Of a stretch of DNA of 64,000 nucleotides, positions 44,495 through 53,811 are shown piece by piece. The stretch is from Lederbergia galactosidilytica (lineage in GTDB: Bacteria > Bacillota > Bacilli > Bacillales > Bacillaceae_C), in the NCBI RefSeq assembly GCF_017873565.1, contig NZ_JAGGKH010000003.1, positions 186,001 through 250,000 on the forward strand, in the 5' to 3' direction. A program made the translations under genes and the position numbers. Under the pieces are notes generated by a model. It had not been told where the DNA came from and searched no databases. It saw only the letters and a list, made by a program, of their open reading frames with translations. The stretch's first letter is position 1, and each line of letters starts with the position of its first letter.

Positions 44495-45634
44495 ATGATA
44501 GAGATTGTCGACTATTTACATGAAAAAAGAGAGGAAATGGTGCAGGTCCTGAAGGGAATAACTAAAATGGAATCTCCTTCTTATGAAAAACATTTGGTTG
44601 ACAAATGTGGTGAAAAGCTTATTTTATTTTTTAAACAATATTTGGACGGTCATATAGAAGTGTTTGAAGAAAGTGTTTTTGGCAATCAATTCCGTATTGA
44701 ATTAGGAGAGGGGGAAGAACAAATATTAATTTTAGGACATTTGGATACGGTTTGGCCAAAAGGAACATTGAAGCAAATGCCATTTGGAATTGTTGGTGAT
44801 AAAGTATTTGGTCCCGGTGTATTTGATATGAAGGGTGGACTTGTGCAAGGAATATTTGCACTACACGCTTTGCAAACACTACAAGTCCCAATGAAGAAGA
44901 AAGTAGTTTTTCTTGTGACGACAGACGAAGAAATCGGGAGTAGTCACTCTCGAAAATTAATTGAAAAGGAAGCAAAGGCAAGTAGTTATGTCCTTGTCTT
45001 GGAACCTGCAGCAACTATAAAGGGGAATTTGAAAACAGCTAGAAAAGGAGTTGGCGCTTTTCAATTAAAAATTACAGGCCAAGCTGCTCATGCGGGAATT
45101 GAGCCTGAAAAGGGAATAAGTGCTATTCAAGAATTAGCCAAGCAAATCTTGTATCTCCATGATTTAACCGATTTTCAAAAAGGAACGACCGTCAACGTCG
45201 GAATTATCCATGGAGGAATGGCTACGAATGTCATTGCCGCCAATGCGGAAGCAGAATTAGATGTTCGCATTAGACAGCCCGAAGAGTTAAAGCGGGTAAT
45301 TCCCTTAATCGAAGGATTGAAGCCGAGTCAAGAAGGACTTTCAATTGAAGTATCTGGCGGTGTCACCCGTCCTCCGATGGAAAAAACATCCGAAATTGAA
45401 GCGATATTTTTTAAAGCAAAAGAAATAGCGAAAACATATTTAGGATTAGAGCTAGAAGATCAATTAAGTGGTGGTGGCAGTGATGGTAGTATTACGGCAC
45501 AATATGCGCCTACATTAGATGGATTAGGTGCTGTTGGGGATGGCGCACATGCCGAGCATGAACATATCATCATTTCACAAATGCCTGTCCGCAGTGCTTT
45601 ACTAGCTCTGTTGGTCAAAGAATTGGGAAATTAG
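44495..45634 (+). CDS. M20-family metallopeptidase (carboxypeptidase G2-like)
   Basis: A dinuclear zinc peptidase of about 379 residues. The metal and catalytic motifs are GHLDTVWPKGT (His and Asp), GPGVFDMKGG (bridging Asp), TTDEEIGS (general base Glu plus metal Glu), VLEPA and the C-terminal SGGGSDGS and DGAHAEHEHI. The dimerisation lid is at about 190-290. It is closest to the glutamate carboxypeptidase (CPG2) group, which releases C-terminal glutamate or related groups. I start at the ATG at 44495 (MIEIVDYL), with AAAGGGTG upstream. Cytoplasmic. Confidence 0.9.
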   Translation: MIEIVDYLHEKREEMVQVLKGITKMESPSYEKHLVDKCGEKLILFFKQYLDGHIEVFEESVFGNQFRIELGEGEEQILILGHLDTVWPKGTLKQMPFGIVGDKVFGPGVFDMKGGLVQGIFALHALQTLQVPMKKKVVFLVTTDEEIGSSHSRKLIEKEAKASSYVLVLEPAATIKGNLKTARKGVGAFQLKITGQAAHAGIEPEKGISAIQELAKQILYLHDLTDFQKGTTVNVGIIHGGMATNVIAANAEAELDVRIRQPEELKRVIPLIEGLKPSQEGLSIEVSGGVTRPPMEKTSEIEAIFFKAKEIAKTYLGLELEDQLSGGGSDGSITAQYAPTLDGLGAVGDGAHAEHEHIIISQMPVRSALLALLVKELGN

Positions 45635-45803
45635 AGTACATATACATTCCTATGCATGTCCTAGTGTACTAGCTCCTATTTTAAAAATATTTAGCCTTGC
45701 TAAATGAAGGCTATAGAGCGAGAGGACGTCAGCTATATGAAGATTTTATTGGGATTAAATGATTTTATAGAGACTGCAAATAGATACAGCCTGAACAAAA
45801 GTG

Positions 45804-46042
45804 GAGACTGGGACAAAAGTTTTTTCACCAAAGAAAAACCGAACTACTAAGTGCCTACAACCCGCTCCTAAAATATACTTCGCTTTCCGCCTGCCGCCAG
45901 GATGCGCGTACTTAGCCTTTGATCCTCATTTGCACTCCGGGATCTCACCGATGCCTTTCAACGAACACGATGTTCTAGTGACGGTCACAGGGCGTGACCG
46001 TCACTAGCCGACCTTCCGCAGGTTTTGATTATGTCCCAGTCC
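45804..46042. repeat. Inverted-repeat element copy 2 (GAGRCTGGGACA type), complete
   Basis: Starts GAGACTGGGACAAAAGTTTTTT and ends ATTATGTCCCAGTCC, so the two ends are inverted copies. The body has TACTTCGCTTTCCGCCTGCC, CTCCGGGATCTCACCGATGCC and an internal perfect palindrome CTAGTGACGGTCAC...GTGACCGTCACTAG. It is 239 bp, with no ORF. The right end is 3 bp from the cotA stop. It lies between convergent genes. Confidence 0.75.
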
Positions 46043-46045
46043 AGT

Positions 46046-47617
46046 TTAATCTTCTTCTATTACATCCATCGGCCGCATCATATCATAATCCTCATGTTCT
46101 AAGATATGACAATGCCATACATATTTACCAGGGTTTTCTGTGAATTTCATAATTACACTTGTCACCATTCCTACATCAGCTCGAACCGTATCTTTCCAAC
46201 CTCGTTCATATGGTTCTGGCTCAATCGGAGGACCAGTATACTGAATATTGCCGTCTTGTTGGAATCTCTCTAAGTCAAAGGGTCTTCGGTGTAAGACTTT
46301 AAATTGGATGAGATGGATATGCATGGGATGTGGGAAGTTCATTAAATTAATAAATCTCCATACTTCGGTATCTCCTATAACGGGTTTTTCCGTTACAGGG
46401 TCATGCCACATCCGATTATCCAACATCATCATAGGGCGATTATATTCATCTTGCATAGCATCAAGCGTTAATAATCTAATTTTATCAGCACATTTTTCTT
46501 CTAATGGCTGATTATCTGGTAATAAGCTTGTTGGAATCTCGCTAGAATCTTTTTGCTTAAGTGGTAGGGTCACATCAAATCTCATAATGACGCTCATATT
46601 ACCTTCATCATTTGTGTTTTGCATGATCAATCGTTTGCCCTTTAGCTTAGAAAAGTCCATAATGATTTCTGAACGTTCTGCAGGCTCGATAGGAAGAGTT
46701 GTTAACTCAACTGGCTTCGTTAGTAGGCCACCATCCGTTGCAATTTGAAAAAATGTTCGTCCATCGCCAATTCTTAATGTATAGCCATTTGTATTTGATG
46801 CATTTAAGATTCGGAAACGATATTTCCGCGGTTCTACTTTTAATCGTGGCCAGAGTTTTCCATTCACTACCATCGTATTCCCATTAAAAAAAGGTTGAAC
46901 CGATGGGTTGACTGGAGCAGGTGGGTCAGTGTTTTCTGGATAAAATAAGGAGCCATCTTGGTTAAAAGATTTGTCCTGAATGATTAATGGAATGTCATAA
47001 TGATTTTTAGGTAATTTTAGCTTTTTCTCAATCGCATCACGAACAATGTAAAGTCCAGCAAGACCAGCATAAACATTTAATCTTGTAATACCAATCGCAT
47101 GATCATGATACCAAAGGGTGGCTCCATTCTGCCGGTTAGTATATTCATAAACTTTCCTTGTAAAAGTTTCACCTGTTTCAGCAAAATTTCTCGAAAACCA
47201 TGCTTCTGGATGGCCATCACTCTCCCATGCCACATTGGCGCCGTGTAAGTGTGTGACTGTTCGAACTTCTGGTGGTCCAGCTGAACCATGAAGGGTTCGA
47301 TCAATTGGTAAGAAATGCTTTAACGGTAGTTGATTTTTCCACTTTACATAAATTCGTTCATTTCGATTCACCTTAATTGTCGGGCCGGGGTACAGCCCAT
47401 CATAACCCCAAACGGTTGTAGCAGGCATATGTTTGTGGAAACGATGTTTGGCTTCTCTCATGGTGATTTCATAGTAAGATTTCCCTTTAATGGTCTTATG
47501 TGGCCTTGCTACAGATGGAATTGGTAGCTCATCGACAAACTTGGGAATTGTATCGGGATTAGAGGGATCCACTTTATTCACTTGCGGTTTGATTGTCTGT
47601 ATTTTCTTCACCCCCAT
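46046..47617 (-). CDS. cotA: Spore-coat multicopper oxidase (CotA laccase)
   Basis: Copper oxidase oxidising phenols and bilirubin with reduction of O2; in Bacillus it makes the brown spore pigment. All four copper clusters show: THLHGANVAWESDG, LWYHDHAIG, HPMHIHLIQF and the T1/T3 HCHILEHEDYDMM with the axial Met. The opening FHKHMPATTVWGYDGLYPGPT is diagnostic. The length of 523 is 10 more than B. subtilis CotA (513), mostly at the N-terminus. GGAGAAG precedes the ATG. A CATAAACTT-like sequence just upstream recalls a sigma-K -10 box, but this is weak. Confidence 0.93.
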   Translation of the reverse strand: MGVKKIQTIKPQVNKVDPSNPDTIPKFVDELPIPSVARPHKTIKGKSYYEITMREAKHRFHKHMPATTVWGYDGLYPGPTIKVNRNERIYVKWKNQLPLKHFLPIDRTLHGSAGPPEVRTVTHLHGANVAWESDGHPEAWFSRNFAETGETFTRKVYEYTNRQNGATLWYHDHAIGITRLNVYAGLAGLYIVRDAIEKKLKLPKNHYDIPLIIQDKSFNQDGSLFYPENTDPPAPVNPSVQPFFNGNTMVVNGKLWPRLKVEPRKYRFRILNASNTNGYTLRIGDGRTFFQIATDGGLLTKPVELTTLPIEPAERSEIIMDFSKLKGKRLIMQNTNDEGNMSVIMRFDVTLPLKQKDSSEIPTSLLPDNQPLEEKCADKIRLLTLDAMQDEYNRPMMMLDNRMWHDPVTEKPVIGDTEVWRFINLMNFPHPMHIHLIQFKVLHRRPFDLERFQQDGNIQYTGPPIEPEPYERGWKDTVRADVGMVTSVIMKFTENPGKYVWHCHILEHEDYDMMRPMDVIEED

Positions 47618-48140
47618 GCTTTCTTCTCCATACAGTCTATGTAGGATAAAAGTTTATGAAAGAGACATCAGCGGAGATGGGAGAGTTTTTTAGGGCCTTG
47701 TACAGGAAAGAAGGAAAACAAAGTTGTTCAAAAAGTTTTCAATAATAAAAAAGGAGGAGAAATGGATGACTTTTTCTTCATTTTTATTGATGGATAAACT
47801 CTTAAAATCGCCATCAGTGGGACGCGATCTTCCGGGGGAATAGCGTTATACTGCGTCAAAGACTGTTCGGGCTGATCTAGTGGCAAACTTAAAAAGCAAG
47901 GTACTGCTTACTACTTAGCCTACGTTAGTGCACTCTTGTATGTCGAACGCGTGTGTACCCAACTTCGTGGTTGGCCTAAGGATGAAGCGATAAGGTATGT
48001 AGGCAAAATCCGCAATCACTAGCGGCAGACTTCAAGCGTAATGTCCTGTTACTTCGTCTGCACAATAGTACATTTTGTACGGCGCAACATCTGCACGACC
48101 ACGTCCCGTATCCCTAAGGCAGGAGACTTTGGAGCCTGTG
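47618..48140. other. Intergenic stretch without a convincing gene
   Basis: About 520 bp. An AAGGAGG site (47751-47757) is followed by short frames from ATG at 47762 (11 codons) and 47766 (25 codons, ending LKSPSVGRDLPGE). The rest, 47840-48110, has scattered GC-rich blocks and no plausible frame. I see no RNA motif I can name. Confidence 0.45.
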
Positions 48141-49274
48141 TTACGGGTGCTTTTTCTTATGAGCACCATGTTGTTTTTGTTTATTTCTTTCCAAGAATTT
48201 CTCAAAGTCAGAGAAAGAGTCTTCTTGTTCAGTTGAATGGCTAGAAGACGTGTCATCAAAGGAAATTTGACTTAGATCCTTATCTAAAACGTTAGGTTCA
48301 GATCGTAGCTCATCGTGACGATGAATCAAATCCGCAAAAGACGTTTCATTTTCTTTAGTTTGGATGGAATGGGGGCCAAACAGGTCCTCGTATAAATCGT
48401 GTACAGGCTCCTCGTCGCTCGATATATTAGGTTGATCAAGCGAAAAGTCTTGGACAGATGCTTCCTCTTTCGGTTTCACCTTTATCTTACTTAAGGCTTG
48501 AGCAAACCGCGCGAAAGGATCTTCTTCTAAATGAATGATATTTCCTTGCTCTTGTCCTTCTCCTGGGTCATCATTTACCGTCTCTTGACTTTCTTCATTG
48601 GGTAAAACTGGTGGGGCGGAATCAAAACCTCTTTCATCTTCCCATTCACTTGTTTGTACGATCAATTTTTCCACTAAAGCAAACCCATCTTTTAAACATT
48701 GTAAACGTGATCGATAGCGTGAGGTCCCGCGAGTTAACTGTGTCTGAACACTTTCAAATGTTGAATCAAAAAAGACCAATGTATGGGTTTTCTCAGGAAC
48801 GGAGATTTCTAATTTTAATGTAGAGATTTTTTCTGGTTCTTTATTTTGAGCGATTTGGTCATTTATGATCATTTTCACATCACTTACATTATTGAAATCA
48901 TATTCCAAAACATCAAATGACATTTCTTTTATAGGTTTATTCATATCAAAAGGAAGCCAAATACAAAGAAGTTTTTCTTGTTCATCTAGTGCAATCCTAG
49001 TTAACAAGGAATCAGGTGATACGACCTCCGTTTCCTTAAAAGATTTCCTCTTTGGTCGGAAACTAGCTATATAGTTTTTAAATCTTTCGCGATTAGCATC
49101 CTCTATTTCCGAAGCCCGAGCCATAAAAGCAATCGAAATAACGAGAAAAATAATTAACAAGACAATACCGACGCCGAATTGCCCGATTGAGATTAAAAAT
49201 ATTAAAAGACCAATCCCTAATGGGATAAACGAGCACCCTAAGTAGCCGATAAAATTTGAACTATGTGAGGGCAA
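48141..49274 (-). CDS. Uncharacterised membrane-anchored protein with acidic tail
   Basis: A 377-residue protein. Two adjacent TM helices at about 8-50 (YLGCSFIPLGIGLLIFLIS; VGIVLLIIFLVISIAFMA) are followed by a folded region at about 70-205 (RIALDEQEKLLCIWLPFDM, TLKLEISVPEKTHTLVFFD), then a very acidic, Ser/Asp-rich low-complexity tail (about 210-365) ending in a basic KQKQHGAHKKKHP. I do not recognise the family. The start is TTG with GAGGAG upstream. It is divergent from a coiled-coil gene (153 bp). The tail looks disordered and may bind a partner. Confidence 0.65.
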   Translation of the reverse strand: MPSHSSNFIGYLGCSFIPLGIGLLIFLISIGQFGVGIVLLIIFLVISIAFMARASEIEDANRERFKNYIASFRPKRKSFKETEVVSPDSLLTRIALDEQEKLLCIWLPFDMNKPIKEMSFDVLEYDFNNVSDVKMIINDQIAQNKEPEKISTLKLEISVPEKTHTLVFFDSTFESVQTQLTRGTSRYRSRLQCLKDGFALVEKLIVQTSEWEDERGFDSAPPVLPNEESQETVNDDPGEGQEQGNIIHLEEDPFARFAQALSKIKVKPKEEASVQDFSLDQPNISSDEEPVHDLYEDLFGPHSIQTKENETSFADLIHRHDELRSEPNVLDKDLSQISFDDTSSSHSTEQEDSFSDFEKFLERNKQKQHGAHKKKHP

Positions 49275-49427
49275 GGTGAAAATCTCCTCTCTAAATCTGT
49301 CATTTTATTAGTTTTTACGAGCTATAGAAAGAAAAGTTTCAATTCATTACAAATTGATTTTATCATTGTCTCCCCAATTTTAATTGCATACGATATTATA
49401 ATTCATTTGCAAGGGGATGTATGCGAA

Positions 49428-50222
49428 ATGGGCTTATTTATAAATGAGGATCAATATCCTGAGCTTTTTAAAAATACTAGGCATGTGCAGACACAAAATC
49501 AAAGAAGTTATCGATATGATGACTGGACAGAATTTTTAAAGGAACAAAAGCGTGCAAATCAAGAGTTAAATCAGGCTTTCCTTATCCTCAATCAGTTACA
49601 TCAAAAGCAAGCTAGTAAACAAGAACATCAGTGGCAAGAAATTGGGGGACAGATTGGAGAGCTTAGACAAATTAATTTTCAGCGAGAAGCCTTTGAAAAG
49701 TTTGCTTTAGAGCTTTTAGAGAAAATAGAACAGCAGCAAAGAGAAGGAGTGGAATTAGAAGAAAAGCAAAAACGGGAAATCTTTGAACAGATCGAAATGA
49801 CCTATTTATCGAATGGGGAGATTCGGCAGAGATTAGAGCAACTAAGTTCTATTGGGGAAAAGATTGTCACACAAGTTGCAAAACAAGAGTTGTCTCAAGA
49901 ACAATTATCGCATCAGCTTCATGAACTACAACAAGAAACAGTAAACAAATTAGGAGAGCAAGAAACGAAACAGCAAACGCTAGATAAGCAAATGGAAAAG
50001 CAAGACGCCCGTCATCAAGAACTAATAGCAAGACTGGAAAAGCAAGAAGCTGTCTCGGAAAAAATCATACGGGAAATTCAGCATATTCGCTCAGTTCTCT
50101 TTGAAAGAGCAAGCTACTTAGCTGAGAAAATCGAAAATGGTTATAAACTCACCTCCTCTTATTTTCAAAAGATAGTCCATGGTTCTAATCCTCCGTCTTC
50201 TGAAAAAGAAAAAGTGAAATAA
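49428..50222 (+). CDS. Uncharacterised coiled-coil protein
   Basis: A 264-residue soluble protein. After MGLFINEDQYPELFKNTRHV it is nearly all helical and Gln/Glu-rich, with heptads from about 40 to 235 (LNQAFLILNQLHQKQ; LLEKIEQQQREGVELEEKQKR; LEKQEAVSEKIIREIQHI). The ATG at 49428 follows AAGGGG; a TTG at 49407 is the longer frame. No family recognised. It is divergent from the acidic-tail membrane protein. Confidence 0.68.
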   Translation: MGLFINEDQYPELFKNTRHVQTQNQRSYRYDDWTEFLKEQKRANQELNQAFLILNQLHQKQASKQEHQWQEIGGQIGELRQINFQREAFEKFALELLEKIEQQQREGVELEEKQKREIFEQIEMTYLSNGEIRQRLEQLSSIGEKIVTQVAKQELSQEQLSHQLHELQQETVNKLGEQETKQQTLDKQMEKQDARHQELIARLEKQEAVSEKIIREIQHIRSVLFERASYLAEKIENGYKLTSSYFQKIVHGSNPPSSEKEKVK

Positions 50223-50224
50223 TC

Positions 50225-50278
50225 TGGGGACAGTCCCCCATCGCGGTAATGCTTTAATACGGTGGGGGACTGTCCCCA
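50225..50278. repeat. TGGGGACAGTCCCCC palindromic element
   Basis: TGGGGACAGTCCCCCA and GGTGGGGGACTGTCCCCA are inverted arms around 20 bp; each arm is itself nearly palindromic (GGGGAC/GTCCCC). It begins 2 bp after the coiled-coil gene stop. Such GGGGACxGTCCCC repeats occur in many bacteria, often mobilised by REP-associated (Y1) transposases; no such gene is in the window. Confidence 0.75.
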
Positions 50279-50381
50279 TAATATTTTATGACAATTGTCA
50301 TCTGAAATCCATTACATAATCAACTAAAATTCCGGTTGTATGAACAATAGAATAGAGAGTAAAGAAGTTGGGGGTGGAGTG

Positions 50382-51290
50382 ATGGAACCGGTAGTAAAAA
50401 TTGAACAATTATCAAAGGTGTTTAAGGGGAAAAAAGCGGTGAATAATGTGTCCTTTTCTATTTATCAAGGGGAGGTTGTGGCGATTCTTGGACCAAATGG
50501 AGCGGGAAAGACTACGACCATTTTGATGATGCTTGGCTTGTTAAATCCGACGGTGGGATCAGCGCGATTATTTGGCAACGATACGAAAGCAAAAGAAGTT
50601 CGGGAAAGAATTGGTGTAATGCTTCAAGAAGTGAGTTTAATGGATGGATTAAAAGTGAAAGAAATTCTCCGTCTGTTCCGTAGTTATTATCCTAATCCAC
50701 TTCCATTAGAAACATTAATGGATATGACAGGATTAGAGGAAACTGATTTAAAAAAGCGAGTGGAGAAATTATCTGGCGGGCAGAAACGCAGGGTAGGTTT
50801 TTCTTTGGCATTGGCTGGGAATCCAGATTTACTCTTTTTTGATGAACCAACGGTAGGAATGGATGTCACTGCTCGAAAAGCCTTTTGGGAAAACATTCTA
50901 GAATTAAAGAAGCAAGGTAAAACGATTCTTTTTTCTACGCATTATTTACAGGAAGCAGATGATATTGCTGATCGGATCATTTTATTTCAAAATGGCTCGA
51001 TTATGGCGGATGGGAATCCAGGTGACATGAAACGGCAATTAACTAAGCAATCTGTCTCCTTCATCACAAAAGAGCGAATACCGAAAAACTTTTTTCTCCA
51101 AGAGTCTTTTGTCTCTGATTGTTTTGAACAAGACGGAAGAATGGTTATTTTGACAAATGATACAGATGCTGTTCTAGCAAAAATTTACACACAACAACTT
51201 GAAGTAAAGGATATTCGCGTTGAAAGAGGGCGATTAGAAGAAGCTTTCGAACAATTGATGAATCAGGGAAAGCAAGGTGAGGTAGTGTGA
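50382..51290 (+). CDS. ABC-2 exporter ATP-binding protein (YvfR/LnrL-like)
   Basis: A 302-residue ATPase. Walker A is GPNGAGKTTTILMM (about 39-52), signature LSGGQKRRVGFSLALAG, Walker B LLFFDEPTVGMD, H-loop LFSTHYLQEADDIADRI, and a C-terminal 90-residue extension typical of drug exporters. I start at the ATG at 50382 with GGTGGAG close upstream; the frame from 50340 lacks a site. It heads a four-gene operon with permease, DesK-type kinase and NarL-type regulator, the arrangement of B. subtilis yvfRSTU and of the linearmycin lnr locus. Confidence 0.9.
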   Translation: MEPVVKIEQLSKVFKGKKAVNNVSFSIYQGEVVAILGPNGAGKTTTILMMLGLLNPTVGSARLFGNDTKAKEVRERIGVMLQEVSLMDGLKVKEILRLFRSYYPNPLPLETLMDMTGLEETDLKKRVEKLSGGQKRRVGFSLALAGNPDLLFFDEPTVGMDVTARKAFWENILELKKQGKTILFSTHYLQEADDIADRIILFQNGSIMADGNPGDMKRQLTKQSVSFITKERIPKNFFLQESFVSDCFEQDGRMVILTNDTDAVLAKIYTQQLEVKDIRVERGRLEEAFEQLMNQGKQGEVV

Positions 51291-52024
51291 AGATGTTTGG
51301 GCATCAATGTCAAGCTGAAATGCTTCGAATGCTAAGAAATCCTTATTACCTATTCTGGTCACTATTAATGCCAATTGTGTTTTATTTTATTTTTACAAAA
51401 GTAGTAAATTACGATGTTCCTGACAAGGATGAATGGAATGCCCATTATTTGATGTCAATGACTACTTTTAGTGTGATGGGCAGTTCGATTATGACCATGG
51501 GTATACGCTTAGTGGAGGAACGCTCACAAGGATGGACGACTTTTATTCGGGTCACGCCATTATCGGATTTAGTATATTATTCGGCGAAAATGGTTGGACA
51601 GACAATGGTTCATATATTTTCGGTATTAGTGATTTTTATTGCGGGGGTTCTCATTAATGGGGTCAGTTTGTCCGTTTGGGAATGGCTTGCTAGTGCAGGC
51701 TGGATTTTACTTGCTTCACTACCATTTTTAGCCATAGGCACTCTGATTGGAACGATGAAGCGTGTCGATACAGCGATCGGCATTAGTAATGTGATGTATA
51801 TGGTGCTTGCAATTTCTGGTGGAATGTGGATGCCGATGGACGTATTACCAAATATTATTCAAAAAATAGGAGCTTGGCTACCAGCATACCATTTCGGAAA
51901 TGGTGCTTGGCAAATTATTCGGGGGCATGCACCTGAATTTAGAAATTTCGCTATTTTAGCGGCATATCTGCTTGTATTCATGTTATTATCAACCTATATA
52001 AGGAAGAAGCAGGAAGCGGTGTAG
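51287..52024 (+). CDS. ABC-2 exporter permease (YvfS-like)
   Basis: A 245-residue ABC-2 permease with six TM helices (first about 22-40, last about 220-238). A TM-proximal SGGMWMPMDVLP motif is typical of the family. Its GTG start overlaps the ATPase stop. A single permease probably homodimerises, unlike the linearmycin exporter with two permeases. The substrate is likely a membrane-active antibiotic or lipid. Confidence 0.9.
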   Translation: MKMFGHQCQAEMLRMLRNPYYLFWSLLMPIVFYFIFTKVVNYDVPDKDEWNAHYLMSMTTFSVMGSSIMTMGIRLVEERSQGWTTFIRVTPLSDLVYYSAKMVGQTMVHIFSVLVIFIAGVLINGVSLSVWEWLASAGWILLASLPFLAIGTLIGTMKRVDTAIGISNVMYMVLAISGGMWMPMDVLPNIIQKIGAWLPAYHFGNGAWQIIRGHAPEFRNFAILAAYLLVFMLLSTYIRKKQEAV

Positions 52025-52027
52025 CTA

Positions 52028-53146
52028 ATGAGGAAATTTCATTTATTTCCACCTAAGTTTGGGTTTTTCCCCTATGTTTTTCTAATTTATCTTCTTATGC
52101 CAATTTTTTATGTTTCATATGAAAAAGGGTGGAAGCTGTTCTTTGGCTACGCCCTCATTTTCCTTTTTCTAATTTCATATAGGCAACTTTTTTGTTATCC
52201 ACCTGTAAAAGTGTATGTTTCTTGGCTAACGATACAGCTTGCCATCATTGTCGTCTTAAGCCTTTGGTATGGACCTTATAATTTATTCTTAGGTTTTTTT
52301 CCGGCAAACTTTATTGGCTGGTTTGAACAGAAAGCTTTGTTTAAACGAGCTTTGCTTACATTTAGTTCTGTACTTCTTGGTACTCTGCTCCTATTATTTA
52401 TCCAAGGAGCTTATATTGAAACACTCACCTTTTTACCCTTTATTGCTGTGATGCTTGTCTCTCCGTTTGGCATTCGCTCGATGAATAAAAGAATGGAATT
52501 GGAGAAGAAATTGGACCAAGCCAATGAAAAAATTAAAGAACTGGTAAAAAGAGAGGAAAGAGTCCGAATTGCGCGGGACCTTCATGATACATTAGGGCAT
52601 ACACTTTCACTGATTACGTTACAAAGCCAGCTTGTGCAACGATTGGTGAAGAAACAACCAGATCGGGCGATTGAGGAAGCGAGCGAAATGGAAGCCACTT
52701 CACGATCAGCCCTTCGCCAAGTTCGAGAATTGGTTGGAGAAATGCGGGCGATGACAATTGCGGAAGAATTAATCCATATGGAGAAAATTCTAAAGGCGGC
52801 AGGGATTGGCTTTTTACAAAAAGGTGGAAATGAGTTCGCCCATCTTCCTCCGCTGGTACAAAATATTATTGCGATGTGTTTGCGTGAAGCAGGTACAAAT
52901 ATTGCTAAGCATAGCAAAGCCGAGAATTGTGTCGTTCATTTTCAACAAGAAAAAGGCTTCTTTTTAATTGAGATCCGAGATGATGGCATCGGCATACCCG
53001 AAAATCTCAATGTCGGCAATGGGTTACGAGGAATGGAGGAACGGTTGTCATTACTCGATGGTCAAGTAGAATTTAGAACAGACAAGGGGATGATCTTGAG
53101 TATTACAGTGCCGCTAATTGTGAAGCAAGAGGAGATGACGTTATGA
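52028..53146 (+). CDS. Sensor histidine kinase, DesK/NarX family (YvfT-like)
   Basis: A 372-residue kinase with four or five N-terminal TM helices (up to about residue 155) and no extracellular domain, i.e. it senses within the membrane. The dimerisation box is VRIARDLHDTLGHTLSLI (phospho-His near residue 184). The ATPase domain is IREAGTNIAKHSKAE and then IRDDGIGIPENL and GNGLRGMEERL. The gene sits 3 bp after the permease and overlaps the regulator by 4 bp. It probably senses the substrate of the exporter or the membrane damage it causes. Confidence 0.92.
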   Translation: MRKFHLFPPKFGFFPYVFLIYLLMPIFYVSYEKGWKLFFGYALIFLFLISYRQLFCYPPVKVYVSWLTIQLAIIVVLSLWYGPYNLFLGFFPANFIGWFEQKALFKRALLTFSSVLLGTLLLLFIQGAYIETLTFLPFIAVMLVSPFGIRSMNKRMELEKKLDQANEKIKELVKREERVRIARDLHDTLGHTLSLITLQSQLVQRLVKKQPDRAIEEASEMEATSRSALRQVRELVGEMRAMTIAEELIHMEKILKAAGIGFLQKGGNEFAHLPPLVQNIIAMCLREAGTNIAKHSKAENCVVHFQQEKGFFLIEIRDDGIGIPENLNVGNGLRGMEERLSLLDGQVEFRTDKGMILSITVPLIVKQEEMTL

Positions 53147-53745
53147 TTCGAATGATCATTGCAGAAGACCAACGGATGCTTCGGGGAGCATTAGGAACAT
53201 TATTAGACTTTGAAGATGATTTGCAAGTAATGGGGCAAGCGAAGGATGGGAAAGAAGCCTTGGCTTTAATTCAACGTCTACAGCCTGATATTTGTTTACT
53301 GGATATTGAGATGCCACTTAAAAGCGGACTAGATGTTGCGGAGGAACTAAAACGTTTACGCTCACCATGCAAAGTGATCATTCTGACGACATTTGCACGG
53401 CCGGGATATTTTGAACGAGCAATCAAGGCCGAAGTTCATGGTTATTTATTAAAAGATGGCTCCATTGATGAATTGGCGGATTCAATTCGGAAAGTGATGC
53501 AAGGGAAACGAGAATATGATCATGAGCTCATCCTTAATGTGTATCAAGAGGATAATCCTTTAACAGAAAGAGAGCTAGAAATATTACGATTATCAGCTGA
53601 GGGAAAAACAGCGAAGGAGATTGGCAAACAACTTTATTTATCAGCCGGAACTGTTCGGAATTACATGTCTGAGGTTTTACAAAAATTAGAAGCGAAAAAT
53701 AAAATTGAAGCGATTGCGCTGGCACAGGAAAAAGGCTGGATTTAA
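53143..53745 (+). CDS. Response regulator, NarL/DesR family (YvfU-like)
   Basis: A 200-residue regulator. The receiver has AEDQRMLR and phospho-Asp54 in LLDIEMP. The C-terminal LuxR-type helix-turn-helix (about 138-198) is PLTEREREILRLSAEG-like, with TAKEIGKQLYLSAGTVRNYMSEVL. It overlaps the kinase gene and likely activates the upstream exporter genes, as LnrK does. Confidence 0.93.
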   Translation: MIRMIIAEDQRMLRGALGTLLDFEDDLQVMGQAKDGKEALALIQRLQPDICLLDIEMPLKSGLDVAEELKRLRSPCKVIILTTFARPGYFERAIKAEVHGYLLKDGSIDELADSIRKVMQGKREYDHELILNVYQEDNPLTERELEILRLSAEGKTAKEIGKQLYLSAGTVRNYMSEVLQKLEAKNKIEAIALAQEKGWI

Positions 53746-53811
53746 GAGGAAAGACACCAATAGAAATGGTATGCTATAGGTAAAAGAGTGAAGTTCGGGA
53801 GGGAATTTGAC

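Noticed and set aside
47762-47843. Very short frames (11 and 25 codons) after a good AGGAGG site
   Set aside because: The ribosome binding site is good but the products are too short and the second half is not protein-like; kept only as a note in the intergenic entry.
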